From Diphasiastrum complanatum (taxonomy: Eukaryota; Streptophyta; Lycopodiopsida; Lycopodiales; Lycopodiaceae), in assembly GCA_029204225.1 (NCBI GenBank), contig CM055096.1:2309117-2373116 (forward strand): 64,000 nt of DNA, in the 5' to 3' direction. Position 1 is the first letter of the stretch, and each line of letters opens with the position of its first letter. A model generated the notes under the pieces. It was not told the origin of the DNA and did no database searches. It saw only the letters and a list, made by a program, of their open reading frames with translations. The translations under genes were made by a program, and so were the position numbers. Of the stretch, positions 1 to 9,828 are shown in pieces.

Positions 1-1
1 T

Positions 2-1369
2 GCGAACCAAGTACTCTTTTTGACGGATGCGGATGCGACGATTTCAATGCAAAATTTTGGTTACATCTTAGATGCACTTGCAGGTAATCCGGTTTGTTTC
101 GTCACTATTACACATAAAGCATTTTTGTGCTGGATCAAGCACCAAAAATTTTCTGGAGGTGGAGCACATGTATCTCGGCTATGCACCCATTTTGACATTT
201 TGAACGAGCAAGAGAAAACATTGCTGACAGGAAGGATATTGGCCCCCAAGCCAATTGATCTTTCCGGCCTGGTTACTGAAATTGCACCAGCCGTCGAAGT
301 AGCAGCTACCACTACTATGGACATTGACGTTGCACCATCCCAGTCGGAACCAGTTCCAGCTGTGGCGATGGAGACTGATGGAGCTACTGCTGCTGCTACT
401 GATTCTTCATAGCCCTCATTTGCTTCCACATCTCAAAAGCAACCAAGTGCCTCCTCCTCTGACGATGACGCAACTCAGTCTGATACATCAGACAAAAGAC
501 AAACAACTGTTGAAGGCGACACTGGAGCACCTGTGGCAGATGAAGAACAACCAGACGACCTGGACAAGTACCACCAACAATTTACGATGGAATTTGTCAA
601 CTCAGAAAGGAGATGCCAAGAGGATCTCAAGGCATCTTTTGAGAAGATTGATTCGCTCAAATCAGACAACACGAAGCTGATTGAACGAAATCATTCTCTC
701 AACACACAGCTTCAAACCTTAATAAAGGAAGCTAATTCTTTAAAACAGATCAATAAGACGATTGAGGCCAAGTTTGATAATTATCAGACTCAAAATGATT
801 CTTTAAAACAGCAACTGACAGTTGCAAATCAACATAATGTCGCGCTCCGAAAACATTTCTAGGAGGAGCGAATGAGAAGACTGAAGACAGAAGCTGCTCT
901 CTCTGTATGCACCAATGCAGGGTCCGTTACAGTCGACCTCACGAAGCTAAACCAGCTCCAAGATCAGATGCTCGACAATTTTCGAGTTGAGTTCCTGCAA
1001 CCACTCGAGGATTCGAAGGCTCTTGTTGAGGAAGAATTGGCGGAGCTAAAGGAGTTTTCGAGTGAAGCTACCCCATCTTGTAGTGGACCAGATGCACATG
1101 ACGAGTACCTTCAGGCCTTACTCAGAATTGATGATCTTAAACAACAAATTCCATCTGTGCCTGTCTGCACCGGAGCCTCAGACCATCCCGAGTATCTGGA
1201 AGCAATCGCAAAGATTGACAATCTCAAACATGAGCTGTCAAATTTCCAACAACAAATGGAAGATCAGAAGCTGGCTACTGAGTTGCAAACACAGGACTTG
1301 GCAACTACATCTACACAGCCAAAACGAATGCGGCGGAATCAGTCGAAGGCGCAGTAGGCATCGCCTTAG
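2..1369 (+). pseudogene. Coiled-coil protein ORF interrupted by TAG codons; continues past the window edge
   Basis: One frame stays open from the window edge except for in-frame stops at 410, 860, 1355 and 1367, all TAG. The first ~85 codons are globular. A Ser/Thr/Ala/Asp-rich acidic linker follows (codons ~90-180), then long Gln/Leu/Lys heptad stretches typical of coiled coils (~185-280 and ~300-445). Near the end a short unit is duplicated (DEYLQALLRIDDLK at ~1099 and PEYLEAIAKIDNLK at ~1189). It lies upstream of a polypurine tract and a same-strand LTR (2431), so it may be a 3' extra ORF of an LTR retrotransposon. I do not recognise the family. Uniform TAG stops fit CAG to TAG decay at methylated CHG sites; recoding is less likely. 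Confidence 0.5.
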
Positions 1370-1497
1370 AAGATTGGAAGCGACCATGGGAGAAGGAAGA
1401 CTTTCTCTGGTAATGGGTCCAACTTTCTATCGAGCAGAAAGGATGTCTCTGCTGGGGCATAATCCAGGGTAAATTTAAAGTCCTACCTTTCGGGTTA

Positions 1498-2127
1498 GTA
1501 GAGTTATACATAGGCTCTTCAACTACGTATGCTCTCGAATATATTCGCATCAAAAAACTTCAATTTTTGCAGAACGAAGACAATAAGCGACATTTTTGGA
1601 AGCGAAAGTCGCAGTTTCAATTATACAAACCCAAAGTTGTTGCGGATTTAGACGCATTCGACGATGCAGGGTTGCTGATCAACATTAATATGGTGTATCC
1701 AGAATTATTCAGTCTATATGTGGATTGAGAGCGAAACCTTGTATAATATTTTGCGGAGATTCGACATAATCTATAGAATAGAAGGAAGTCATTCAGATAT
1801 AAGCAATTTTGTACCTATACATTTTGGCAGTTTGGTACCTTTGTGGCAAAGACATTATATTTTGTTCAAAATATTTATGCTATAAGCAATTTTATTAGAT
1901 TCTCAACTCGATACTGTGAAGAAATCACTCTACGAAGTGATTCAGACGAAGATACAAAGCTGACTCAGGAGTTGTTCGATGGAACATTACTCCCTTTTAA
2001 ACAAGAAGAATTTGGCAACCTCCCAGTTGGCCGATATACAAAATCCAAAGAAGATTTGTTGTTGATCAAAACTCAACAGAACTTGGAGCTAGCTCTGAAA
2101 CTATATGAAGAATTAAATGATTCATAA
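1498..2127 (+). pseudogene. Fragments of a further ORF just upstream of an LTR
   Basis: Two open stretches remain. Frame 1 runs to a TGA at 1726-1728 and is rich in Lys, Gln and aromatic residues. The frame ending at 2127 closes with an acidic helical tail (ELALKLYEELNDS). They follow the amber-broken coiled-coil ORF on the same strand and precede the polypurine tract at 2418, so they are probably the decayed 3' end of the same element. No domain is recognised. The frame change and stops between them show it is not functional as it stands. Confidence 0.35.
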
Positions 2128-2417
2128 ATATCATTCATGTCTTTGTCATGCTGATGCCTATCTGTGATACTGAAGCTAGATCTTTGCAGTTTGAAAATGT
2201 TTTGAAGATTGATTCCAGTTTTCATCAAACAATTTCAACTCAAAATCAACCTACTCAACGCAACAACAAGACACATATTCTCTGAAGAAATATCTAAAGG
2301 ACGAATCATATATGGAAATATTTTTTTTTTCGCCTCAACGAAAATCTGACGAACAAGAATGTTTCTCAAATAATCCTCGAAATAAAGATGATATGTTCAC
2401 AAGGACGTTTCACATTT

Positions 2418-2430
2418 GAGGAAGGGGATA
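2418..2430 (+). promoter_or_regulatory. Polypurine tract before an LTR
   Basis: The run GAGGAAGGGGATA lies immediately before TGTGATGCC, the presumed LTR start. A purine run next to a TG-starting LTR is the plus-strand priming site of LTR retrotransposons. It sets the element's orientation as plus and makes this LTR the 3' copy. Confidence 0.55.
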
Positions 2431-3378
2431 TGTGATGCCACGCAAATGTCAAAAATTAAATACCAACATAAATATGGCATGATATACTCGAAAATGAAGA
2501 TATGAGCTGGTTAAGTATAAATCATGAAGAGGCCTAAGTCATTTTTCGAGAATATATCTCCTAGGTACTTGCCTTATAGATTAAGGGCTAGACCTTTAAT
2601 AGGAAAAGACATTGCCTTGGATAACCCTTAACTAGCTCATCCATACGAAACGACTAGTTATGAAAAGACATGTTAAACTAGAGAAACTTTAACTCATAGT
2701 TAAGTATACCTCTTATGGTATAGTTAAACGTATTTTCAGTTTAATTCTTAACTAAACCCTTTCGCGGGAGCGACGCACCTATTGTTTAAGAGGTGTGTTT
2801 GTTCGTCCCGTAGAACATATATTGATCTCACACTTCAGTCTCGATCATCGAGAGAGAAGAATTTATGCTTATGTAAGAGATTGAAGAAGTGGTTAGAGTT
2901 CTGTGAGCTATTCTCCCATATCTCTGTTCTCCGCACTGCTGAGTGTGAGTGATCTTGAGTATGCTAACAATCTCTAACGCATTTCATGAATTACTCTTTG
3001 ATCAGACAGACGCTCTAGTGCATTACAGTCGTTTGCTGTGTTTCCGTAAAGCATGCTCTAAAGAACTGTCTTAAAATCATCTTATGCGTTTGTCGCGAAT
3101 ACTTTCTTTTCGACACTCGAATAATGACTATCTTTGTGCAGTCTAGCACGATCATTAAATTAAGTTGTATGTATACAAATGAGATGACAGTCCCTGTCTG
3201 AAGAATTGAGTCTCTGATTTCTTTTCCTGACTAGCATTGACATAAGTTTCTAACGTGCTCTAAAACCATTTGTGCTCTTTAACCATTAAGTTGGGCTTTA
3301 GTTGTTGAGGACTATTGTCTAGGAATGAATAGTTTGCGAACTCGATTAATTAATTGTCTGCGTAGTTGCGAATACATC
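2431..3378 (+). repeat. LTR, copy 1 of a ~1.1-1.2 kb LTR family, 3' end truncated
   Basis: The sequence is repeated, diverged, at 48096-48951 and 48952-50188. Shared blocks include TATACTCG..ATGAAGATATGAG, TATAAATCATGAAGAGGCC (likely TATA region), the CATCGAGAGAGAAGA block and CTGTCTGAAGAATTGAGTC. It starts TGTGATGCC after a purine run. It stops near 3378 in the motif GCGAATACATC, where integrase-like copia sequence takes over, so ~200 bp of the LTR 3' end present in the other copies is missing. The superfamily is not proven: gypsy pol adjoins another copy at 48.1 kb but on the opposite strand. Confidence 0.65.
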
Positions 3379-3384
3379 AAAAAG

Positions 3385-3895
3385 CCTTTTCAAAAAGCGA
3401 ATACATCTAGATCTAAAAAGCCTTTTCAAATTGTACATTCAGATATTCATGAAATTACTACAATTAGCAATGGTGGAGCTAAGATGTATGTAACTTTCAT
3501 TCATGATTTAGTAGATTTTGTTGGATCTATCTAGTAAAGAACAAGAATGAAGTGCATGATGAACACCAAGGACCCCACAACAAAATGGAGTGGCCGAGAG
3601 GAAGAATAGGACTTTATGTGAAAGTGCCAAATCCATGAGGTTAAGTGCTAACCTTGATAAGCCATTTTGGGATCAAGCTTTGTTGTGTGCTAATTTCTTG
3701 TGCAATAGGTGGCCGAGTGCTATGTTGGATGGAAGGACACCTTTTGAGATGCTATTCAAGAGGAAGCCGAGTGTCAACTTTTTTAGAACTTTTTGATTCA
3801 CATGCTATGTCAATATAAATCTTGATGATAGGACCAAGGAGGAGCCATCTTCAAGGAAAGGTATATTTGTTGAATATAGTGAGGTGAGTAAAGCC
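3385..3895 (+). pseudogene. Copia integrase fragment with internal deletion
   Basis: This is closely related to the integrase of the copia element at 8619-14440 (compare 11300-11930). It has the start of the catalytic core (VHSDIHEITTISNGGAKMYVTF) and the region around the catalytic Glu (NGVAERKNRTLCESAKSMR). About 110-130 bp with the second catalytic Asp is deleted near 3550-3570. The reading frame is further broken at 3796. It is cut at 3895 by a TGTGA-starting LTR. It is debris of a relative of the nearby complete element. Confidence 0.8.
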
Positions 3896-4470
3896 TGTGA
3901 AAATTGTCAACATTTCCTAGCTAGTTTGAGGCCTAAATTGGCAATTCTTGTACATAGTTTTTTCAGGACCTTCGAAATGACACCAAAATCATATTGTTTG
4001 GACATATAGGCCAAAATTGGCTATTTTAGGCTACTAGTGCCCTAAATTTGGGTCCTAAGTTCTAGAGAGAGGAGAGAGAGTCATCTCTCTCACCTATATT
4101 AGGCTGAAATTCATGGAGAATAGGTTGGAAAAACTTATTGTATTGTTGAGAGAGATCAATAGATCATTGTCATAGTTTCTTCCTCCATTGTGAGCATTGC
4201 TTTGTGTATTGTCTTCAAGCTCTTGTGTATGATCTTAGGTGCTATCCAAAAGTGGTAGGTTGTTGTTACATGGCCTATTTGCTATTATTTTTGGCCACCA
4301 TCAGTATCTTTCATTAGTTTCTTTTGTCTCTTAAATGCTTTGTCAAGTTCATGTGTATCAAAGGTAGCATTAGGATGCTTTGCCATTTCTAGCTTTTGTG
4401 GCTTGTTGTGCAAAGATCTTAGCCAAGTATTTTGAGAGTCTGGATCCATTCAAGATCCACTTTTTCCACA
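3896..4470 (+). repeat. Copia-type LTR (575 bp)
   Basis: It begins TGTGAAAATTG inside a copia integrase fragment and ends TTCCACA directly before a perfect tRNA-Met primer-binding site, so it is a 5' LTR in plus orientation. It contains a GAGAGAGGAGAGAGAGTC purine stretch and a TCACCTATATTAGG TATA-like region. The five bases before it are AAGCC. The matching 3' copy and duplicated target were not found, so the far end of this element is lost. Confidence 0.7.
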
Positions 4471-4482
4471 TGGTATCAGAGC
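4471..4482 (+). promoter_or_regulatory. Primer-binding site (tRNA-Met type)
   Basis: TGGTATCAGAGC directly follows the LTR end. This is the standard Ty1/copia minus-strand priming site complementary to initiator tRNA-Met. Confidence 0.85.
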
Positions 4483-6160
4483 TAGTTAGATGTTATTTTT
4501 AGTAAGTTCTTCATTTATGGTAATATTTGGATGTTTGATCAAGTTCTAGCATGATTATGCATTGCATTGTTGATCAAATCTTACTAATCTTTGTTTGTTG
4601 AGTTGAAATTGTGGATCAAAAGCATATTTCAGGCTATTGAATATCAGAGGCTGAGAAAAAACTATTTTGGATCAGATCATAACACCTAATCATTTGTTGC
4701 TTGTGAGTCTTGTGCATATTCAATACTAACAATGTTCTGTACAATCTATTGTTGACAATCTCCACTTCTGTGGATGAACACTCTCTTTTGTGGATGGACA
4801 CTCTCCTTAAGTGGATGACTTTCTCCTTACGTAGATGACAAATACTCTTTGAGTAATTTTGTAAATCTCAAAAAGGTTGAGCAAAGCTCCCACTTGGATG
4901 AAAGATCCCCTTTTGGGAACAGATTGTCAACAATCTTTTGCATAAATTTTGGTATTTTCTAGAAATGCAAGTAACTCTTCACATCATAACTTGATTTGGT
5001 CACTTGCTGGAAAGTTTGTGAGATTAAGCAAGAGTGTGTTTAGGTTGGTTTGAGTTTGTAATCCATTCTTAGTTTGTACAAAGTGTTGCATGTGTTTCAA
5101 TCATCATTTCTATGCTTGAAAACCAGCCAGATTCAAGATAGAAGTGTTTTAGGGGGCTAGATCTTCTGAGATATCCTTATCCATCATTTGTTTTCCCTGC
5201 CTTCTTCTCTCCTCTGTGAACAAGAATGAATCCCTCCCTTCTTTCTTCATAACCAACTTTCTTTTGAAAGCCATTGTCTCTTCTTTCTACTCATTCTACC
5301 TTTCTTTTTGACAAAAAGGCCTTCCATAATGCACAAAGGGCTTTTTAGGCCTATTTTGAACATTTTGGCCTCCACATTCACATTCGGTTTCTGCTCTCCG
5401 AAACTCGGACTTATTCCCCGGATGTCGAACTGTCTCTTAAGTATCACTTTTTCCTACATTTTTGCCTGTGTTACCCATGACTTCGTATTCAACACGAACC
5501 ATCATAAAACTGTCAACTCAGCATCGCGTACAAACCGACACTTGGTATAATCAACCGACATCCCCACCAAGGGAAATCACCAAAAATATCAATATTTCGA
5601 ACTCGGAAAACTTGTCTGACATCAACACAGCAAGTTCGATTTGTAAGTCTGCACTGTACTTTGCATCAACAATTTTTTTAACTGGCGTTTTCATTTCACT
5701 TCTTCCAGTAACAAGATTTTTTAAGTCACAAACTGCTCTTCACTGGAAACCGCAACTGATCATCGTCGAACCCTTAACCTTAGGACGCTTCTTTGAAACT
5801 TAAGTCAGTGCCTTAAAGGTATCTGGGCATCTTTTATAAATCATGATATAAAGTACATTTCATCATTACAATATGGCAAAAAATTGCAACTATCGATATT
5901 ATCATCCATCAAAGTCACTTATGCGCGTTGCTAAAAATAGCTTATTGCTATTTAACAAACTTACTAAAAATAGTAATGTAGTTAAAATAGGTCTAATTTG
6001 TCTGATATAACTGTTATTTGAAAATTGATTATGACATTTGAACATGCCATAGAATTTCATAGCTACTCTTTAACATAGCCACATTCGTATATCTATAAAA
6101 AGTGACATAATAGCAGATTTTGCACATATGAGATACATCTAGCACATTTTCTTCTATAAG
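4483..6160 (+). other. Retrotransposon leader and unassigned AT-rich sequence
   Basis: The first ~700 bp read like an untranslated leader downstream of a primer site. Within it, 4764-4840 holds about four degenerate ~22-bp units of the form GTGGATGNACACTCTCCTT. No gag or pol motif follows. From ~5240 to 6160 I see no recognisable gene; open frames there are short and lack family motifs. The element that owned the LTR at 3896 is therefore truncated. Confidence 0.5.
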
Positions 6161-6161
6161 A

Positions 6162-6755
6162 TTAGCACCAATGATTGTAATTGCTGAAATTTTGAAATTT
6201 TGACCCAAAAAATGCACTACACAAAGCTTCATGGCGTAGCTGTAAAGATTTGGACTCATTAAGACATTGCGCGGTGGCAATCCTTAATGAAGGAACTAAA
6301 AACTCTACTGCCATCACAGCATCTTGACCATATACCAATTGGAAGGGTGTTTGATCAGTGCTCCCTTTATATGCTGTCCTGAATGCCCACAGTGCAGCAT
6401 ACAACTTGTGTTCCCAATCTGATCTGCTAGCTTCAACTGTTTTCGTGAGCACGCTATAGGATCTTATTGGATGATTCTGCTTGCGCATTACCACGAGGAT
6501 AATAAGGCGTACTGGTTCTGTGGATCACGAAGAATTCTTCCAACAGGACCTTGATGGTCTTGTTGACGAAATGGCTTCCACGATCACTAACTAGTTCCAC
6601 CGGGCATCCAAAGCGCACAATGATATTTTCATAAAGGAACTTGGCAGTGGTGGTTGGCCCCGCATTAGATATTCAACAATGTCGGCAGCCCATTCTGGTA
6701 CTGTATCCACGTAAAATAAGACAGCATCTGCCAGCTCATCGTCGTAAAAAAAATT
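6162..6755 (-). pseudogene. Ty3/gypsy integrase fragment
   Basis: Reading the minus strand gives a joined remnant of 'DDELADAVLFYVD', then broken integrase core (KFLYENIIVRFGCP.. followed by LVSDRGSHFVN-like, then YPRGNAQAESS-like sequence in shifted frames), then a clean ORF with TKTVEASRSDWEHKLYAALW and PFQLVYGQDAVM. The same peptides occur in the larger gypsy fragment at 53345-55540, so both belong to one family. The part between the RNase H tail and the integrase core has been deleted. It is non-functional. Confidence 0.75.
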
Positions 6756-7780
6756 ACTGAATAGAGATCCATTTGTAAATAGAGATACATCAAAAAAAAA
6801 ATTACAATCATTTTACATGTAAACAACCCATTTACGGGGTTTTTATTGGTATCAACACTGTTTTAGTAATTTTGAGAAAATTTCTTGATTTTGAAACAAA
6901 TTCAACATTTTCTTTCTTGTTTGGTTTGGTTGTTGTTTTTCTCTTTATAACCCTCATACTTCTATGTATCTATGTTTTGCGCTCTTAATCTACTACCATC
7001 TATATCTACCCTCAACTTCTATCGTCCACCTCCCAGTTTTTTCTCTTTGACATTGCCCTCTTCACAAATGTCTCTTCTTCATTCGACCTCTCCTCTCTTT
7101 TTATCTCTCCTCCCCATTAATCCTCGTGTGTCTCTTCCACCACCCCCTATTACAAATTTCCCTTCCCATGAGCGGACATACATAGTCCCCCACCCACCCA
7201 CCAAATCATCTTTTTTCGTCTCTCTAGTCAATATGAATATGAAATTTGTAATACGTAATCTTACTTTTCCTCATTTTTTATTATAGAATTTCAATATTTA
7301 ATTACAATATACTATGAAATTGTCAATAAACTGAATTGTATGACTCTTTTACAAATTATGTTTCGATAAATTTAATTGGTTTACGGTTTAGAGTTTATAT
7401 TTCAATAATATTAAGCAACAATGAAATATTGTAATCACATAACTATTTAAAAGTAGAAACATAAAAAAAAAAAGTATTGACATGATATTTGTGTCACTTA
7501 AAAAACATTGCAATATTTGCTCATACTATTCAGTATTTATTGTACTTGCAAAAGCTAGAATAAATCATAAACTCATAATATCCAAATTGGACAAACAATA
7601 ACTTCGTTAGATTATTAGAAAAAGAATGATTACATTACAATGTTATCATCCATGTTTTATGTCTATTTGAGATTATTTTTTTTGCTTTCAAACACACAAA
7701 AATATTGGTTTTATTTGCAAATACTAGAACAAATCATAGGCACATTAAGAAAACAATATTTTTATTCAATTCAAATACAA
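6756..7780. other. No gene seen; AT-rich with a pyrimidine-rich stretch
   Basis: 6955-7230 is rich in CT/TCT runs on the plus strand. 7290-7780 is very AT-rich. Open frames here are low-complexity and carry no family motifs. Nothing else can be supported. Confidence 0.5.
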
Positions 7781-8613
7781 AACAATGATCACATTACAGT
7801 GTCATCATCATTGTTCTCTGCCATTTTAAAGTTTTCTTTTGCTTTTAAGCACACACTTTTTGGTATTTTGATAGCTACATTTCTAAATCCTAAGACTTCT
7901 TTTGTTGTCCAACTCCAAACAATTGTGTTCAAATACTCCCATCGCTCAGGATCTCTTTTGTTACAGCGCCAGTACTTATTCCAACAATCACTATATACCT
8001 CAGCATCGGATGCACTTTTTCTTTGTGAGACAGGAGCTCAATATTGTACCTTCACTTTCATGTAGTTTGTGGACGTCCTATTTGTATCAATATCACTTAT
8101 GGTAGTTCCCAGCCATATTGGATATATTGTGTTACTTGGCCTCACAAGAATAAAGTCATTCTTCTTTACATCAATCTCAGGGTTGAATGCTTCCCTTGGT
8201 TTATTGAGAGCTGGACCACAATAATGCCCATCATGCGCTTCCAATCCCATCATATCTCTATCATCATCGTGAACATGATTTTCTTCTTCCATGAAGATTG
8301 AACTTCTAGGCCAAAATTCCTTACAAACAATAGGCTCTTGCATGATCGGTGTTTTTATAAAATTAATCATGTTCTCCCAATACTCGATGGCTGGTTGAAT
8401 CCACTTTGTATATGATGATTATTGACCTCGCGCATCCACTCCCGTTTTCCAAAAAGAGACATAACTTTTTAAACCTTCTAAGATTTGCTATTATCTTTGA
8501 TGTATTCAAAGACCGGAACAATTTTTGGTTGTCCCTGAAGAAGCTTTGGCTTATTTTGAGAATCATGCTCCCAAAGTTCAATACCTTCTTGTGGTAGCCA
8601 TTCAAGTGCCTTA
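7781..8613 (-). pseudogene. C-terminal part of a transposase-like (DUF7869-type) gene
   Basis: Read on the minus strand, this continues the protein whose upstream part is at 14441-15749. It starts within LEWLPQEGIELWEHDSQ, shifts frame near 8475, and continues through a segment resembling a small beta-rich reader or BAH-like domain (DFILVRPSNTIYPIWLGTTI). A TGA at ~8038 replaces a probable Trp (YWAPVS), and the same frame then runs through WNKYWRCNKRDPERWEY. The join to the upstream part falls exactly at the copia insertion point: removing the element and one target copy leaves the frame in phase. Family assignment is from memory of GHTHEDID proteins and is tentative. Confidence 0.55.
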
Positions 8614-8618
8614 GGTTG

Positions 8619-9269
8619 TGTGAAAGATTCAACTAGTTTCATCACATTTTGCAATATTTCCATATTTGGCATATTGAGGCCAAAACTTGTTTTAGACTTA
8701 GAGGTTGACATTTCAAAGTTCATTAGTCTAAATTTCATTTGAATAAACACTTTTTTGAAAGTGTGGGAAAGATAGAATGCGAGTTTGAGTAGATTCAATC
8801 TGAATAAGTTGGGTACATTGAATCTAGACCCAAAATTGGTAGGGTTAGCATTTTGGTGGGAAAGCCAAGTGGCCAAATAGGGTTTGGACCTGCTATAAAA
8901 GGATGTAACTCGTGGAGAGAGTCATCTTCTCTCTTCTCTATCTCATTTCATGCTTATACATGGTTCTCTTGGGTTCTACTATCCATTGGTGCACTATCTT
9001 GGTGATTGCTTGCAATTCTATGTGTAGAATGATCTATATTTGCTATTTTTGGATCCACACATGTGAAATATAGTAGCTTGCTGGTTTTGTACAGACAGCA
9101 ACAGTACATAATCATTTCATTCAAGTTTGATCAAGTTCTATTAGTGTTTGCATCTCAAATTGTGTGTAGATGCTGATTTTTTTACATTGGTGAAATTGGT
9201 AGTGTATTTCTCTTTCTGACCAAAGATCATTCAAGTAGATTGGATCTTAAGGATCTGAAATCTTTCACA
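8619..9269 (+). repeat. 5' LTR of the 8.6-14.4 kb copia element
   Basis: It is 651 bp, with 8-bp terminal inverted repeats TGTGAAAG/CTTTCACA. A TATA-like CTATAAAAGG sits at ~8892-8901 and is followed by GAGAGAGTC and TCTTCTCTCTTCTC, as in U3/R/U5 of plant copia LTRs. Confidence 0.93.
8892..8901 (+). promoter_or_regulatory. TATA box in the copia 5' LTR
   Basis: CTATAAAAGG is conserved in both LTRs of this element (second copy ~14062). Its position two-fifths into the LTR fits the end of U3. It is the likely element promoter core. Confidence 0.6.
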
Positions 9270-9281
9270 TGGTATCAGAGC
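9270..9281 (+). promoter_or_regulatory. Primer-binding site (tRNA-Met type)
   Basis: TGGTATCAGAGC begins at the base after the LTR CA end. It is a perfect 12-base copia-type primer site. Confidence 0.9.
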
Positions 9282-9828
9282 TTGTGTTTCAGGTTATGAA
9301 GGAGGAAATCAGATCTATAAATGATTTGGTGAAGATATCAAGTCTAGAGCATGCTAGAGAGGATTCTACACCAAAATCGGATTTTTTGCTTTTGTAGATC
9401 AAAACACTAAATAGGTCAATATACTTGTTCAATTCCGTTTTTTGAATTCACATGCTGGATTTGGCCAATTTTTGGATCATTGGTTCAGCCTAAGTGGTGG
9501 CTTATAGATTGCATATCAAATTTTTAGCATTTGCTTGTGATTTTGTCAAAACCCTAATTTTGATTGGATCTCTAGATAGTGAGGTTGCTGGACTTCATTT
9601 GAGTGTGTTTCAATCTTAGGAAGTGGCAAAAGTCATTAGATTGAGGATAGATCATAGGTTGATCAAGATTCCATGATTCTATGTGTTGATTTGCTTGGAT
9701 AAGTGCTAGAAGAGAATTTGTGAGATAGTTTCAAATCTTGGTGATTTCTTTTGAAAGCATTTGTTGTTGTTCAAAGGAGTGCTTTGTGCATTGAAGCAGG
9801 TTGAAAGAGAAGATCAGGTCATTGCTAC

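Noticed and set aside
4471-4482. tRNA gene fragments
   Set aside because: The TGGTATCAGAGC matches are retrotransposon primer-binding sites next to LTR ends; no tRNA cloverleaf surrounds them.
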